Origin: Bacillota bacterium
GTDB taxonomy: Bacteria > Bacillota > Negativicutes > Sporomusales > Sporomusaceae
Assembly (NCBI GenBank): GCA_017889705.1
Contig: JAGGAB010000009.1
Span: 1 to 64,000 of the forward strand
Direction: 5' to 3'
Length of the DNA: 64,000 nucleotides
The notes below the pieces were generated by a model that saw only the letters and a program-made list of their open reading frames with translations, did not search any database and was not told the origin of the DNA. The first letter of the stretch is position 1. Every line of letters starts with the position of its first letter. This document shows, piece after piece, positions 43,224-52,711 of the stretch. Made by a program: the position numbers and the translations under genes.

Positions 43224-43385
43224 ATGAAATTGCAAAAAAATCATCGTCATACCCAAAGAAAAGAAGTTCACTATAGTAGTGAAAAAAAACCTAGTCTTGC
43301 CGGACCGGCAACCCAGCAAAATAATGGTGAAGTAATATCCATATTTAAGGCTTTAGAAAGATGCAGGCTAAAGCTTGCGCTGTAA
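43224..43385 (+). CDS. Small basic protein, 53 residues
   Basis: ATG 43224 lies 8 bases after GGAGG. Starts MKLQKNHRHTQRKEVHYSSE, is basic and His-rich in the N-terminal half, has a Pro/Ala/Gln-rich middle and ends in a short helix ISIFKALERCRLKLAL. No family recognised. The good ribosome binding site supports expression. Confidence 0.55.
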   Translation: MKLQKNHRHTQRKEVHYSSEKKPSLAGPATQQNNGEVISIFKALERCRLKLAL

Positions 43386-43480
43386 TATCTTTCGGCGAAA
43401 TGACCCTGCAGGTTAAAGCAAATGGTTATACATGTATGGGTTGTATTGTTAGGGAAACTTGTTCATTTATTAAATACTAA
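43361..43480 (+). CDS. Possible 39-residue cysteine-containing peptide
   Basis: ATG 43361 lies inside the end of the preceding small gene in another frame; product MQAKACAVISFGEMTLQVKA then NGYTCMGCIVRETCSFIKY. The C-x2-C-x5-C pattern could bind metal. Ribosome binding is weak (AGAAAG), so coupling to the previous gene would be needed. May not be a gene. Confidence 0.3.
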   Translation: MQAKACAVISFGEMTLQVKANGYTCMGCIVRETCSFIKY

Positions 43481-43499
43481 AAACTGCGAACAGGGAAAG

Positions 43500-43620
43500 A
43501 TAAATGGAGACTTAATTCAGACGGCATGTTAACGCCGCCGAATGATAGTCGGAATTATCCAGGGAAATTACCCGCTCTGTACTCAGCGCTTGCAGAAGCG
43601 GGGGTATTAGAGCGGGTTAG
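43500..43620 (+). repeat. Dispersed repeat family A, full copy 5
   Basis: 121 bases: TAAATGGAGACTTAATTCAG, core hairpin around CATGTTAACG, GAATTATCCAGGGAAATTA, then a hairpin CCCGCTCT...AGAGCGGG with inner stem CGCTT/AAGCG and end GGGTTAG. Best example of the two-hairpin structure of the family. Confidence 0.8.
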
Positions 43621-43670
43621 TTATTCTATAACGAAAAAGTAAACTTCAATTTCGACAGGGGGTTGCTTTT

Positions 43671-44168
43671 ATGAAAAAAATATGGTTTGCAGGAGGCTGT
43701 TTTTGGGGTGTTGAAGCCTACTTCAGGCAACTCAGCGGTGTGTTAAACACAACTGTTGGATACGGACAGGGAAGTAAGGACAGGCCAACATATGAACTGG
43801 TATGCACTGGGATGACAGGACATGCTGAAGTATGCGAAGTGACTTATGAGGAAAAGATAATAAGCCTACAGAAGCTATTGGAACATTTTTTTCGAATCAT
43901 TGATCCGACAACATTAAATCGTCAAGGTCCTGATGAGGGAACACAGTATCGGACAGGTATATATTATGAGTCAGAAGCTGACAGGAAAGTCATCATTGAT
44001 TTCATAGATAAAATGAAACCGCACTATGCGGCGCCCATTGTTGTGGAAGTTGAACCGGTAGGGCGATTTTTTCCGGCAGAGGATTATCATCAAAGATATC
44101 TTGAAAAGACGCCGGGAGGTTACTGTCATATTAATCTATCCTTGGCAAAACCGGATGAACGTAAATGA
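43671..44168 (+). CDS. msrA: Peptide-methionine (S)-S-oxide reductase
   Basis: 165 residues. The catalytic motif GGCFWGVEAYF (Cys10) is at the N-terminus, followed by VGYGQGSKDRPTYELVCTGMTGHAEV, EHFFRIIDPTTLNRQGPDEGTQYRTGIYY and EDYHQRYLEKTPGGYCHI. It repairs oxidised Met residues. A C-terminal Cys (GYCHI) replaces the asparagine common at this place and could be the resolving residue. Confidence 0.95.
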   Translation: MKKIWFAGGCFWGVEAYFRQLSGVLNTTVGYGQGSKDRPTYELVCTGMTGHAEVCEVTYEEKIISLQKLLEHFFRIIDPTTLNRQGPDEGTQYRTGIYYESEADRKVIIDFIDKMKPHYAAPIVVEVEPVGRFFPAEDYHQRYLEKTPGGYCHINLSLAKPDERK

Positions 44169-44215
44169 TTTTGCGCTGTAAGGTCGTTTTTGAAAACTAC
44201 AGTATTATGATAAAT

Positions 44216-44249
44216 GCGACAGAGAATGGTTAGCTCTAGTCGCTTTTTT
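44216..44249 (+). terminator. Terminator after msrA
   Basis: GCGAC-A-GAG / CTC-TA-GTCGC stem followed by TTTTTTATTA. The remaining gap 44250-44513 shows no further feature that I can support except the ribosome binding site of the next gene. Confidence 0.7.
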
Positions 44250-44513
44250 ATTATTATCAGCAGCAAAATATTTCAATTATAGGAAGGCGGTGTGCTATAA
44301 TCAGACATAAGTATTACGTAGATTTAATACATAGCTGGAATTTTGCCAAGTATAAAGGGGGAGTCTAAGAGGATGTTGGCTTGAGTATATGTTAAGTTTC
44401 GATGAAATTTATAGGGAAAGCAAGGATTTACCATTTTTATATAGAATTAGCTAAAAAACATATTGTTTTATCAGATGACTAGCTGGTGTTTTTCTAATAA
44501 TGGAGGTTTTGTA

Positions 44514-45332
44514 ATGTTTGCCGAGTTTAAGTCAATCGTAGTGTGTAATGAAGTAAATTTGAATAAGATTGCTCAGCATTTTGGTATAAATCGTAAGTTT
44601 AAATGGGAAGATTCACTGATATTAAAAGAAGATTATTTAAAAGGGATTATAAATGATCCAGCAAGAAAGTTTGTTTATATTTTTTATTTTGGAAGTATGG
44701 TCTTTGTAAATTTCCAGGATCATGAAATCATGGATGTAGTAAAGTATATAAAAAAGATTGAGCCGGAAGTAAATGAAGTTAATGCTTTTGCTTATGTAGA
44801 TGACTATAAACTAGAAGTTGATACAAATGAAACACCGGCGATTAATAATGATTATATGATCGTGAATGCTTATGAAGAGTATCACTTGGAAATTGTTTCA
44901 ACAATTTTAGCAAAATCAGTTTCGTTAGGAAAAAATGAAAATGAAGTAGATTCATTACTTGACAGAATTGAAAATGTTGTAAACAATTTAAGTCGTGGCG
45001 AACTAGGTGTATCGGATGAAGACCTTGCGAAAATGTCTGCTAATATTTTGCGGTTTAGGCTTAGTGCAATTTCGTATTTGATGCTGTTAGACAATCCGGA
45101 GATAACCTGGACTAATGAAGAAGCATCTGCTTTATATAACGAGCTTTCCGCCCTGTTTGAACTTAAGGATCGTTATGAAAAATTACGACATAAAACCGAG
45201 ACCCTCTTGGATATTACTGAGGCATTTTCGAATTTGGTTCATGCAAAGCGAGGAACAAGACTAGAATGGGCTATTATTATTTTAATAGTGATTGAAATAA
45301 TTTTATCCTTGTATGAGATGTTTTTTCATTAA
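44514..45332 (+). CDS. RMD1/DUF155-family protein
   Basis: 272 residues from ATG 44514 (GGAGG 8 bases upstream; the frame opens at 44463). Domain of the RMD1/Sif2/YagE family (DUF155): FVYIFYFGSMVFVNFQDHEI, VNAYEEYHLEIVSTILAKSV, LLDNPEITWTN, LEDRY-type coiled region and a C-terminal membrane anchor RLEWAIIILIVIEIILSLYEMFF. The eukaryotic members support mitochondrial translation or microtubule dynamics; the bacterial role is unknown. Confidence 0.88.
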   Translation: MFAEFKSIVVCNEVNLNKIAQHFGINRKFKWEDSLILKEDYLKGIINDPARKFVYIFYFGSMVFVNFQDHEIMDVVKYIKKIEPEVNEVNAFAYVDDYKLEVDTNETPAINNDYMIVNAYEEYHLEIVSTILAKSVSLGKNENEVDSLLDRIENVVNNLSRGELGVSDEDLAKMSANILRFRLSAISYLMLLDNPEITWTNEEASALYNELSALFELKDRYEKLRHKTETLLDITEAFSNLVHAKRGTRLEWAIIILIVIEIILSLYEMFFH

Positions 45333-45345
45333 AACATAAGTTGAT

Positions 45346-45374
45346 TTTGACGGCTCTCGGGCCGTCATTTTTAG
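45346..45374 (+). terminator. Terminator after the RMD1-like gene
   Basis: TGACGGC / GCCGTCA stem with a 6-base loop, then TTTTTAG. Confidence 0.85.
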
Positions 45375-45430
45375 TGCCTGTTAATCGTCTTTAAAGACTA
45401 TAAAGCGGCTAAAAATTATAATTGTTTTGG

Positions 45431-45485
45431 TATTGACTAAAATGTATTTTGGTATTGACTAAAATGTATTTTGGTATATACTTAA
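45431..45485 (+). promoter_or_regulatory. Duplicated promoter region with direct repeats
   Basis: A 22-bp unit starting TATTGACTAAAATG and ending in ATTTTGG is repeated twice in tandem. The second copy supplies TTGACT with TATACT 16 bases later as a promoter, and each unit has an AAAATGTATTTT near-palindrome that could be an operator. Upstream of the small basic gene at 45559. Confidence 0.6.
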
Positions 45486-45558
45486 ATTAATTAGTGACAG
45501 TTGCTTTAAACTATGCATGGTTTGCAAAGTCGTGTGACTGAAGACGGAGGTATTTGCT

Positions 45559-45792
45559 ATGAAAGAAGAAAAACACAACAAAGTAGGTCGTCCTAAGGTC
45601 AAAGAGAAAAGAAAACCGCGGTCAATAAAAGCAACAGAAGCAGAGTGGAAACGAATTGTAAAACTTTTAAAGCAAATTGATAGTCCCAAAGCGGTAGCAA
45701 TTATAAACGCTTTGGAAAGTTACCTCACTCTCAACGGTGAAGAGCTATGTGTCGACAGTCTCAATAAGGAAGGGGAAAGTCAAGGATTTTAG
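45559..45792 (+). CDS. Small basic protein with AT-hook-like start, 77 residues
   Basis: ATG 45559 after ACGGAGG. The first 25 residues are highly basic with GRPKVKEKRKPRS, similar to an AT-hook. A helix-rich middle (TEAEWKRIVKLLKQIDSPKAVAIINALESYL) could be a ribbon-helix-helix or short HTH. Probably a DNA-associated protein, perhaps acting on its own duplicated promoter. No family assigned. Confidence 0.6.
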   Translation: MKEEKHNKVGRPKVKEKRKPRSIKATEAEWKRIVKLLKQIDSPKAVAIINALESYLTLNGEELCVDSLNKEGESQGF

Positions 45793-45913
45793 ATGAGATT
45801 TGCTGAGCTACGGTGTAGAATACTACAGGAAATATTGCAAGCCTGCTCTAATTTTGATCGGTAGAATTCTTGTGTTTCTCCAAGAAAATAAATGCTTTGG
45901 AGGGAATGATTCT

Positions 45914-46594
45914 ATGAATGTTAGAAAAGGTTATCAGGAAGAACTTTATGAAATCAATGAACAGCTATATGAAATGGGTAAACAAACGATTACCTTTGTC
46001 ACTGAGGCAGTAGAGGCATTTGTTGCTTTTGACGCTGAGTCAGCCGAACCTATTCGGCATTACGAACGGCAAATTGATGCGCTGCATCAGACAATAGAAG
46101 AAAAATGTATTGCGATTATAGCTACGCAACAACCTGTGGCTAGCGATTTGCGATTTCTTATTGCAGCCATTAAGATTTCTGCTGAAATTGAGAGAATCGC
46201 CGATTATGCAAATAATATTGCTAAAATAACTCATAAAAAACTTCCGGGATTAGATTTAGGGCCAGTAGTGCCATTGCAAGAAGTTGTCAAAGATATGGGG
46301 AAGTTAGTGATAAATTTACTGTCTGATACATTGCAGGCATATGAGAACAAAACTCATGATTTTGTTGTTAGTGCTAAAGAACGGGATGCAGAAGTAAATA
46401 AAGCTAATCGTGCGTTACTTAATTTAATGATTGAAACTGGTAGGAATAATGGTAATTTAACTCAGGCTATGCTGGAGATGCACACGGCCATCCGTTATCT
46501 TGAACGGGCAGCAGATCGGACGGTAAATATTGCTGAATGGGTATTTTATCTGGGAACCGGGTTTCGATATGTTAAACCCAAAAAAATAAAATGA
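45914..46594 (+). CDS. phoU: PhoU-family phosphate uptake regulator
   Basis: 226 residues from ATG 45914 (GGAGGGAATG upstream; the open frame reaches back to 45800 without support). Two PhoU three-helix repeats with the metal-binding ExxxD pattern in EIERIADYANNIAKI and YLERAADRTVNIAEWVFYL. PhoU dampens Pst transport and PhoR signalling. No pst genes are next to it, so it could also act with a Na/Pi transporter elsewhere. Confidence 0.92.
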   Translation: MNVRKGYQEELYEINEQLYEMGKQTITFVTEAVEAFVAFDAESAEPIRHYERQIDALHQTIEEKCIAIIATQQPVASDLRFLIAAIKISAEIERIADYANNIAKITHKKLPGLDLGPVVPLQEVVKDMGKLVINLLSDTLQAYENKTHDFVVSAKERDAEVNKANRALLNLMIETGRNNGNLTQAMLEMHTAIRYLERAADRTVNIAEWVFYLGTGFRYVKPKKIK

Positions 46595-46624
46595 TTTTAT
46601 GTGGTGCATGGCATGTAGGAGGTT

Positions 46625-46879
46625 GTGTTGGTGAAGCTTTATGTTTGGACTCATGATCGAACCTTCCATAGTTGGAGTATGATAGAAGAGCCGTGCTTAC
46701 ACACAGCAATGTATAACAAAGCAACTGCTATTGTGTTAGCTGAGACAGAAGAACAGGCTATCACTTTATTGGCAGAAAAAAACGAGGGATGGCGTGCGGA
46801 AGATTTTAAAAGTTTAAGACCGCAAGTGTTTGAACTAGACGCTGCTTTAGTTGTTTATAGTCAGGTACATTATATATAA
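46625..46879 (+). CDS. Hypothetical protein, 82-84 residues
   Basis: Start is one of GTG 46625, TTG 46628 or GTG 46631; the last has the best spacing to TAGGAGG. The product (LYVWTHDRTFHSWSMIEEPC...VVYSQVHYI) is a compact alpha/beta-like sequence with several Trp and His residues. ATAIVLAETEEQAITLLAEK reads as strand-helix. No family recognised. Ends just before a strong bidirectional terminator. Confidence 0.65.
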   Translation: MLVKLYVWTHDRTFHSWSMIEEPCLHTAMYNKATAIVLAETEEQAITLLAEKNEGWRAEDFKSLRPQVFELDAALVVYSQVHYI

Positions 46880-46880
46880 A

Positions 46881-46910
46881 TTAACGCCACCTAGCACTAG
46901 GTGGCGTTAA
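46881..46910. terminator. Bidirectional terminator
   Basis: Perfect stem TTAACGCCACCTA / TAGGTGGCGTTAA with a 4-base loop between two convergent genes (ends at 46879 and 46915). Confidence 0.82.
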
Positions 46911-46914
46911 TTTA

Positions 46915-49002
46915 TTACGTTTCAATCCCATATTCTTTTATTTTGCGATATAGGGTGGACTTGCTTACTTTGAGAAGGGCGGCGGCCTTGACTACATTAT
47001 GATTAACGAGAGATAAGGCCGAGCGAATAGATAGTATTTCTGCATCCTGTAACGATACTACATCACTTGTGATGGTACTAATAGGCGAAATACCGGATGC
47101 CAATGAAGATATGTCGGGATTGCGCAATAGTTCTTCCGGCAAGTGCTCAGGATAGAGCATAGTACCATGAGCCATATTCACAGCATAAATCATGGCGTTT
47201 TCCAGTTGGCGTACATTCCCTGGCCAATCGTAGGTACTGATAATGTCATATACGGAATTGGAGATTTGAAGAATAGGAAGTTTGACACGACGGCAATAGT
47301 TTTGAATGAAATAGTTTGCCAGTAATAAGATATCTTTACGGCGTTCGCGCAGCGGCGGAATATGCAACTTTAGGACCGATAAACGAAAGTATAAGTCCTC
47401 ACGGAAAGTTTTTTCCTCCACCATTTTATAGAGATCTTTATTGGTGGCGGCTACCAGGCGGAAGTCGACTGGTTGGTAACGCTTGCCGCCTACACGCATA
47501 ACTTTTTTGTCTTCCAGAACACGTAGCAATACAGCCTGAATCTCAAAAGGCATGTCGCCGATTTCATCAAGAAAAAGTGTACCGCCGCTGGCTAACTCAA
47601 TTTTGCCGGGCCGTCCTCTGCGCTCTGAACCGGTAAAACTGCCGCCTTCATAGCCGAATAGCTCGCTTTCGATTAGATTGCGCGGCATAGCGGCACAATT
47701 GATGGCGATAAAGGGACCGGTGGGGCGGGAGAAGTTATGAATGGATTGAGCAAAAAGTTCTTTGCCGGTACCACTTTCACCGACCAGTAGAATATTTTCC
47801 GGTGAGGCGGAGAAGCGCTGGCACATTAATTTGCTTTTGCAGGTACCTTCATCATTGCCAATAATATCTTCAAAGTGAAAGGTTGCATTGTTACCGGCAC
47901 GGTGAGCTACAAGTGCATTGATTTTATCAACATGACTCAGTCGTAACACTGCGCCGACCACTTGCGCATTGGTTTGCAAAAAAACCGGTCGTGTACTAAT
48001 GATGTAAGTTTGTTCGCTTTGGTTAACTGACATGGTTTCTTCCACATAATTAAGGGTAGACCCGCTTTTTATAGCTTGTGTAATCAGGGAATTAGATTTG
48101 AGGTGTTCAAATATACTGTAATTGACGGCTTCTTGCAAGCCAATCTGCAGTATGTACAGTCCTTCATGGTTGCTGCGAATAATCTTTCCAAAAGAATCAA
48201 CCATGATAATACCTTCATCGCTAAAACTGATAGCAGCTTCTAAGGTATTATTGGCAATAGTCAGGCTATGGTTGGCCTGTTTCAAGCTCATTTGCTGCCC
48301 AATAGCCATTGCCAGTGTGGTTACCCAACCGAGGGAGTGGGCCTGAAGGTTGTGAAGCTCGTACTTGTTGGTGGATTCATCAAAATCATGGGCTAACAGT
48401 AATGTGCCGATAAGCCGCTTGTTAGTATCAAAAATGGGAGCAGAAGAGGTTAGGTTATTTTGCAGCAGCAGAGAAAAATTTTCTGGTCCAAGCAGTTGGA
48501 CCGGGCGTTTGTGACGCATGCACAAAATGTGAGCACTGGTTCCAGCAATTTCTTCAGCCCAATTTGAGCCAACAACCGAATTGATGCTGTTAAATTTAGA
48601 AATTTCCTCCAAATTACCTTTCTGCATCAGCAAAATACCCTGATGATCCCTAAGAGTCAGTGTGTAACCGGAATGGATAGCCAGGTCAATAAACGGTTTA
48701 ATCAAGGATGTGGCCGTTTCAAGCAATAATTGGTTTTCCGCAAGCAATTCCTGAAGCTGGGCAGGGCTTACAGTGGTGCCTAATTTTACGGAAAAAGGGT
48801 CAACTCCGGCTTGGTGGGAACGAAGCCATGATTCGGCTACCGCACGGCGTACATAAGGAGAGGTTAGCGGGTTTTCGCCATGCGTCAAGAAGCGCTTCTT
48901 ACATTCCTGGATATGCTCCCAGTTTGCCATAGGGGTAATGGCGCTTTCGTTATAATCTGATGGCGCATTTAATTCGGAATACAGCGAGAGATTAGCTTCC
49001 AT
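46915..49002 (-). CDS. Sigma-54-dependent activator, AcoR-like
   Basis: 695 residues. N-terminal start region ([22 protein letters not shown]) and GAF domain as in AcoR-type activators, a PAS domain (about 250-350), AAA+ domain with Walker [16 protein letters not shown], a GAFTGA-loop variant GSFTGS, Walker [14 protein letters not shown] and [15 protein letters not shown], and a Fis-type HTH ([20 protein letters not shown]). It should open sigma-54 promoters on a small-molecule cue. The divergent molybdopterin operon has a perfect -24/-12 promoter and is the likely target. Confidence 0.93.
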   Translation of the reverse strand: MEANLSLYSELNAPSDYNESAITPMANWEHIQECKKRFLTHGENPLTSPYVRRAVAESWLRSHQAGVDPFSVKLGTTVSPAQLQELLAENQLLLETATSLIKPFIDLAIHSGYTLTLRDHQGILLMQKGNLEEISKFNSINSVVGSNWAEEIAGTSAHILCMRHKRPVQLLGPENFSLLLQNNLTSSAPIFDTNKRLIGTLLLAHDFDESTNKYELHNLQAHSLGWVTTLAMAIGQQMSLKQANHSLTIANNTLEAAISFSDEGIIMVDSFGKIIRSNHEGLYILQIGLQEAVNYSIFEHLKSNSLITQAIKSGSTLNYVEETMSVNQSEQTYIISTRPVFLQTNAQVVGAVLRLSHVDKINALVAHRAGNNATFHFEDIIGNDEGTCKSKLMCQRFSASPENILLVGESGTGKELFAQSIHNFSRPTGPFIAINCAAMPRNLIESELFGYEGGSFTGSERRGRPGKIELASGGTLFLDEIGDMPFEIQAVLLRVLEDKKVMRVGGKRYQPVDFRLVAATNKDLYKMVEEKTFREDLYFRLSVLKLHIPPLRERRKDILLLANYFIQNYCRRVKLPILQISNSVYDIISTYDWPGNVRQLENAMIYAVNMAHGTMLYPEHLPEELLRNPDISSLASGISPISTITSDVVSLQDAEILSIRSALSLVNHNVVKAAALLKVSKSTLYRKIKEYGIET

Positions 49003-49136
49003 ATATTCAGATCCTCCAAATAGATCTAGTAAACAACATAATGTTATTAATAAAAAGCTGATGATGTATTTTTCTATGTTTGGCGTTAAAATTCCTATAC
49101 GACAAATACAAATATAAGAAAGTGCCTATATCTGAG

Positions 49137-49166
49137 TTTACGCAAATGTGCCAATTGTGCAGTAAA
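49137..49166. promoter_or_regulatory. Candidate upstream activator site
   Basis: TTTACGCA ... TGCAGTAAA, an imperfect dyad about 160 bases before the sigma-54 promoter at 49323. Distance suits an enhancer-binding protein. Low confidence without further copies. Confidence 0.35.
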
Positions 49167-49208
49167 AATAATAGCTGCAGCCTCATCAGGCTGCAGCTAT
49201 TATTTTTT
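49164..49208. terminator. Strong bidirectional terminator inside a divergent promoter region
   Basis: AATAATAGCTGCAGCC / GGCTGCAGCTATTATT stem with a short loop, A-run before and T-run after, between the starts of the activator gene (49002, leftward) and the oxidoreductase operon (49436, rightward). Confidence 0.8.
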
Positions 49209-49322
49209 TGCGCAGTGAAGTTTCCAATTTAGTAATCCCGATTTTGGGAATTTTCTTAAATGCAGGAATCCAAAGCTGCCGGCAATGCGGCTTATGCCCG
49301 CAAATAATCTGCATTTAACGTT

Positions 49323-49337
49323 TGGCACAATTTTTGC
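49323..49337 (+). promoter_or_regulatory. Sigma-54 promoter (-24/-12)
   Basis: TGGCACAATTTTTGC matches TGGCAC-N5-TTGC exactly, 99 bases before the start of the molybdopterin oxidoreductase gene. The adjacent activator is of the sigma-54 class. Confidence 0.9.
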
Positions 49338-49435
49338 TCTATAGGTTCAGTAACCTTGTGGTATAAGGAGGTGAGCAAACCGATCATACATAGTTATTTT
49401 ATGCCTAATTTTTCATCGACAAAGGAGAGGAACGG

Positions 49436-52129
49436 ATGAAAAAATTTGTACTTACAAGAAGAGATTTTCTTAAAGCAACTGCTGTAACTGGGATTGCGAC
49501 AGCGTTGAGTGGTTCACTAAAGGGGCTTAAGCGGGGCGAAGCTGCGGCAGCGGCTGCCAAAACAGCAGAAACAAAAATCATCAGAACCTGTTGCCGGGGG
49601 TGTATCGGTAAGTGCGGTATGTTAGCTCACGTGAGAGATGGCCGATTGATTAAACTGGAAGGTGATCCGGATCAACCAATGACCAGAGGTAAGGTGTGTG
49701 CTAAAGGCCTTGCTGCTATACAGGCACTGTATAATCCTAATCGTAATAAGTACCCCATGGTTCGGGTTGGTGCGCGCGGCGAAAACAAGTGGAAACGCGT
49801 TTCTTGGGAAGAGGCAATTGATACCATTGCAAAAAAACTCATGGAAACTCGCGAAAAGTATGGTGCAGAAGCAGTTCTTTGTACTACCGGAGGCGGCGGA
49901 AATCCAGAATTCGGCAGTGTTAGAAGATTTGCCAGTGTATTTGGTACGCCAAACTGGTTTGAACCAGGTGCGCAGCAATGTTATATGCCTCGGACAGTTT
50001 GTTATAACATGATCTATGGAAATACAGACATGAAGTATCAAACTACCAGCATTGCTGATAGTGAGGCTCATGAAATTTACTTCTATGACGATACTCCTAT
50101 GAAGACGTTAGTATTGTGGGGAACTGCTCCCGCGTATAACAGCCCATCCCAGGGCGGTCGGGCTGTTGTGGAACTTAGAGCCCGGGGTGTGAAAACAGTT
50201 GTCGTCGATCCACGGTATACGGCAGATGCTGCGAAAGCTGATATATGGCTGCCAATCAGACCCGGCACTGATGTAGCGCTTGAGCTTTGCTGGATTCGCT
50301 ACATTATCGAACATAAGCTTTACGATGAAGAATTTTTGATAAAGTGGTCTAATCTGTCATTCCTGGTAAATCCAAAAACAAAAATGTGTCTAAGGGAAAG
50401 CGAAATTACATCTGGAGGTGATCCTAACACTTTTGTGGTATGGGACAAGAAAACCCAATCCGCCAAGCCGCTGCCGTATCCGTGGGACGATAATCTTGAA
50501 CCTGAACTTTTTGGAACTTTTACGGTCAATGGTATGGAATGTAAAACAGGTTTTCAGCTTTATAAAGAACGATGTGAACCGTTTACTCTTGCTAAAGCAG
50601 CAGAAATCTGCTGGCTGGACGCTGAAATGATAGAAAAAGCAATCAAGCTTTATGTTCAGGGCCCTGGCGGACTTTGTCTCGGTGTTGCAACAGACCAGCA
50701 TCCGCAGTCAGCCCAGGCAGCTATGGCTGCTTGTGCACTTGATTTAATGATGGGTTATGTGCAAAAACCTGGGGCACTTCTTCAGAATTTCGGGGATGTT
50801 AAATTTGCTGACTCTGCTGTTTCGCCGCTATATAAGTTATTACCGCCCGAACAATTTGCAAAACGTCTAGGCGGTGCCGAGTATAAGGGCGCAAATTCAT
50901 GGGGATCTTGCCATAGCCCAACCGTTCTGGAAGCAATTAAAACAGGTAAACCTTATCCGGTACGTATATGGCTGGAGCGTTCAGGCAATAAGCTTGCTAT
51001 GCTTGGTAATGCGTCATCCTGGATTGAAGCTTTAGAGAAGCTGGACTTCATTGTTCATATGTACATGTATCCGACGTCATTTTCGGCTTATGCCGATGTT
51101 CTGCTACCTACCCAGGAGTGGCTGGAGTCGGATTATGTTGTACCACCGCTAAATATGCTGTTTGTTAGGCAAGCGGTTACCCATACCTATGAAACCATGA
51201 ATGAAACGGTAATCTGGGCGAAGATTGCCAAACGCTGCGGAGAATTGGGACATCAGGCCTGCAAAGACTCTTTTGATCCGGCAAAGACAGCGCCGGAACA
51301 GCCATATTGGAATTCGATGGAAGAATTCCTTGACTATAACTGCAAACTCAAATTGGGCATGACCTTTAAGGAACTTGCGCAAAAAGTGCCTTACGAAGCT
51401 ATGCCTATCGAAAAATGGCGTAAATATTATACCTATAAGGCTATTGATCCTAAGACCGGTAAGCTGAAAGGTTTTGGTACTCCCAGCAAAAAACTGGAGA
51501 TTTACGGAGAAAACTTTATCAAGTTAGCACGGACCGGAGCGCCGTATTCACCCTATCCGCTGCCGCCGGCATCAAAAGATTATGATCCGCTGCCTTATTT
51601 TGTCGAACCACATGAAAGTCCGCTGGAAGACAGTGCGCTTGCCAAGAAGTTTCCGCTTGTCATGACCAACGGCAGACTTCCATATTACCACCATGGAACA
51701 TTGCGGAATATTCCATGGCTGAGGGAAATTTATCCTGTACCAGAGCTTTGGATTCACCCCAAGACTGCAACTAAATATGGCGTAGGCCAAGGAGACTGGG
51801 TCAATGTTGAGTCGCAACGCGGTAAAATTAAGGCTAAGGCTTGGCTAACAGAAGGTATTAATCCGGGCGTTGTTTACATGGAACGCTTCTGGACTCCGGA
51901 GACTTTAAACACTGATACCCATGGTTGGAAAGAAGTAAACGTTAATGTTCTTTCTAAAAACGATGCGCCGTTTAATGATGTTATTGGTACTTATACGCTG
52001 CGAGGCTATCTTGTCAAGGTATCAAAGGCAGACGGACCGCCGCGAGGTGTTTGGTTAAAACCGGAGGAGTTTAAGGCATGGCTTCCTGAGCCGTCAGATC
52101 CAACTCCTTTAAGTGATAAGGAGGTGTAA
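49436..52129 (+). CDS. Tat-exported molybdopterin oxidoreductase, catalytic subunit
   Basis: 897 residues, DMSO reductase superfamily. Tat signal LTRRDFLKATAVTGIATALSG. FeS site C53-x2-C56-x3-C60-x27-C88 (CRGCIGKCGM, GKVCAKG). Likely Mo/W ligand Cys182 in GAQQCYMPR; a Cys ligand is shared with the Phs/Psr/Ttr/Arr sulfur- and arsenic-oxyanion branch rather than with serine-type DMSO reductases. C-terminal MGD-binding region PLVMTNGRLPYYHHGTLRN and VNVESQRGKIKAKAWL. The substrate cannot be read; an exogenous terminal acceptor is inferred. First gene of the sigma-54 operon. Confidence 0.9.
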   Translation: MKKFVLTRRDFLKATAVTGIATALSGSLKGLKRGEAAAAAAKTAETKIIRTCCRGCIGKCGMLAHVRDGRLIKLEGDPDQPMTRGKVCAKGLAAIQALYNPNRNKYPMVRVGARGENKWKRVSWEEAIDTIAKKLMETREKYGAEAVLCTTGGGGNPEFGSVRRFASVFGTPNWFEPGAQQCYMPRTVCYNMIYGNTDMKYQTTSIADSEAHEIYFYDDTPMKTLVLWGTAPAYNSPSQGGRAVVELRARGVKTVVVDPRYTADAAKADIWLPIRPGTDVALELCWIRYIIEHKLYDEEFLIKWSNLSFLVNPKTKMCLRESEITSGGDPNTFVVWDKKTQSAKPLPYPWDDNLEPELFGTFTVNGMECKTGFQLYKERCEPFTLAKAAEICWLDAEMIEKAIKLYVQGPGGLCLGVATDQHPQSAQAAMAACALDLMMGYVQKPGALLQNFGDVKFADSAVSPLYKLLPPEQFAKRLGGAEYKGANSWGSCHSPTVLEAIKTGKPYPVRIWLERSGNKLAMLGNASSWIEALEKLDFIVHMYMYPTSFSAYADVLLPTQEWLESDYVVPPLNMLFVRQAVTHTYETMNETVIWAKIAKRCGELGHQACKDSFDPAKTAPEQPYWNSMEEFLDYNCKLKLGMTFKELAQKVPYEAMPIEKWRKYYTYKAIDPKTGKLKGFGTPSKKLEIYGENFIKLARTGAPYSPYPLPPASKDYDPLPYFVEPHESPLEDSALAKKFPLVMTNGRLPYYHHGTLRNIPWLREIYPVPELWIHPKTATKYGVGQGDWVNVESQRGKIKAKAWLTEGINPGVVYMERFWTPETLNTDTHGWKEVNVNVLSKNDAPFNDVIGTYTLRGYLVKVSKADGPPRGVWLKPEEFKAWLPEPSDPTPLSDKEV

Positions 52130-52131
52130 TT

Positions 52132-52707
52132 ATGGTCCAAAGAACTATGGTAATTGATTTGGATCGGTGCATTGGCTGTAAATCTTGTGAAGTAGCTTGT
52201 AAACAGGAGAATGGAGTTACTCTTGGATGTACCTGGAATAAAGTGTTGACAGTAGGACCGACAGGCACATATCCCAAAGTTGAAATGTATTATTTGCCGA
52301 CTATGTGCCAGGAATGCAAAGAGGCTCCCTGTGTCAAAGCGTGTCCGACAGGAGCATCGTACAAAAACGAAGATGGGGTTATCCTTGTCGATAAAGAGAA
52401 ATGTATTGGCTGCCGGTATTGTATGATGGCCTGCCCGTATGGCGTCCGTACCTTTAACGAAGAGACCAAAGTAGTAGAAAAGTGTACATTGTGCACCCAA
52501 TTGCAGGCCGTTGGCGAACAGCCAGCCTGTGTCAAGGCGTGTCCGGCTACTTGCCGATTTGTTGGTGACATTGACGATCCAAACAGTGAAGTTTCACAAG
52601 TAATTCAAAAGGCTGGCAGTGACAGTGTGCATGTTCTTCCTGATGTAGGGAATAAACCTTCTGCGCAGTATATCTTGCACAGTAACATTGCTAAATGGAA
52701 GGAGTGA
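52132..52707 (+). CDS. Four-cluster ferredoxin subunit (DmsB/NrfC/PhsB type)
   Basis: 191 residues with four [4Fe-4S] motifs: CIGCKSCEVACKQEN, CQECKEAPCVKACPTGA, CIGCRYCMMACPYGVR and CTLC...QPACVKACPATCRF. Passes electrons from the membrane anchor to the catalytic subunit. It has no signal peptide and would be carried through the Tat pathway with the catalytic subunit. Starts 2 bases after its stop region; ATG 52132 follows AAGGAGGTG. Confidence 0.95.
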   Translation: MVQRTMVIDLDRCIGCKSCEVACKQENGVTLGCTWNKVLTVGPTGTYPKVEMYYLPTMCQECKEAPCVKACPTGASYKNEDGVILVDKEKCIGCRYCMMACPYGVRTFNEETKVVEKCTLCTQLQAVGEQPACVKACPATCRFVGDIDDPNSEVSQVIQKAGSDSVHVLPDVGNKPSAQYILHSNIAKWKE

Positions 52708-52711
52708 TAAC

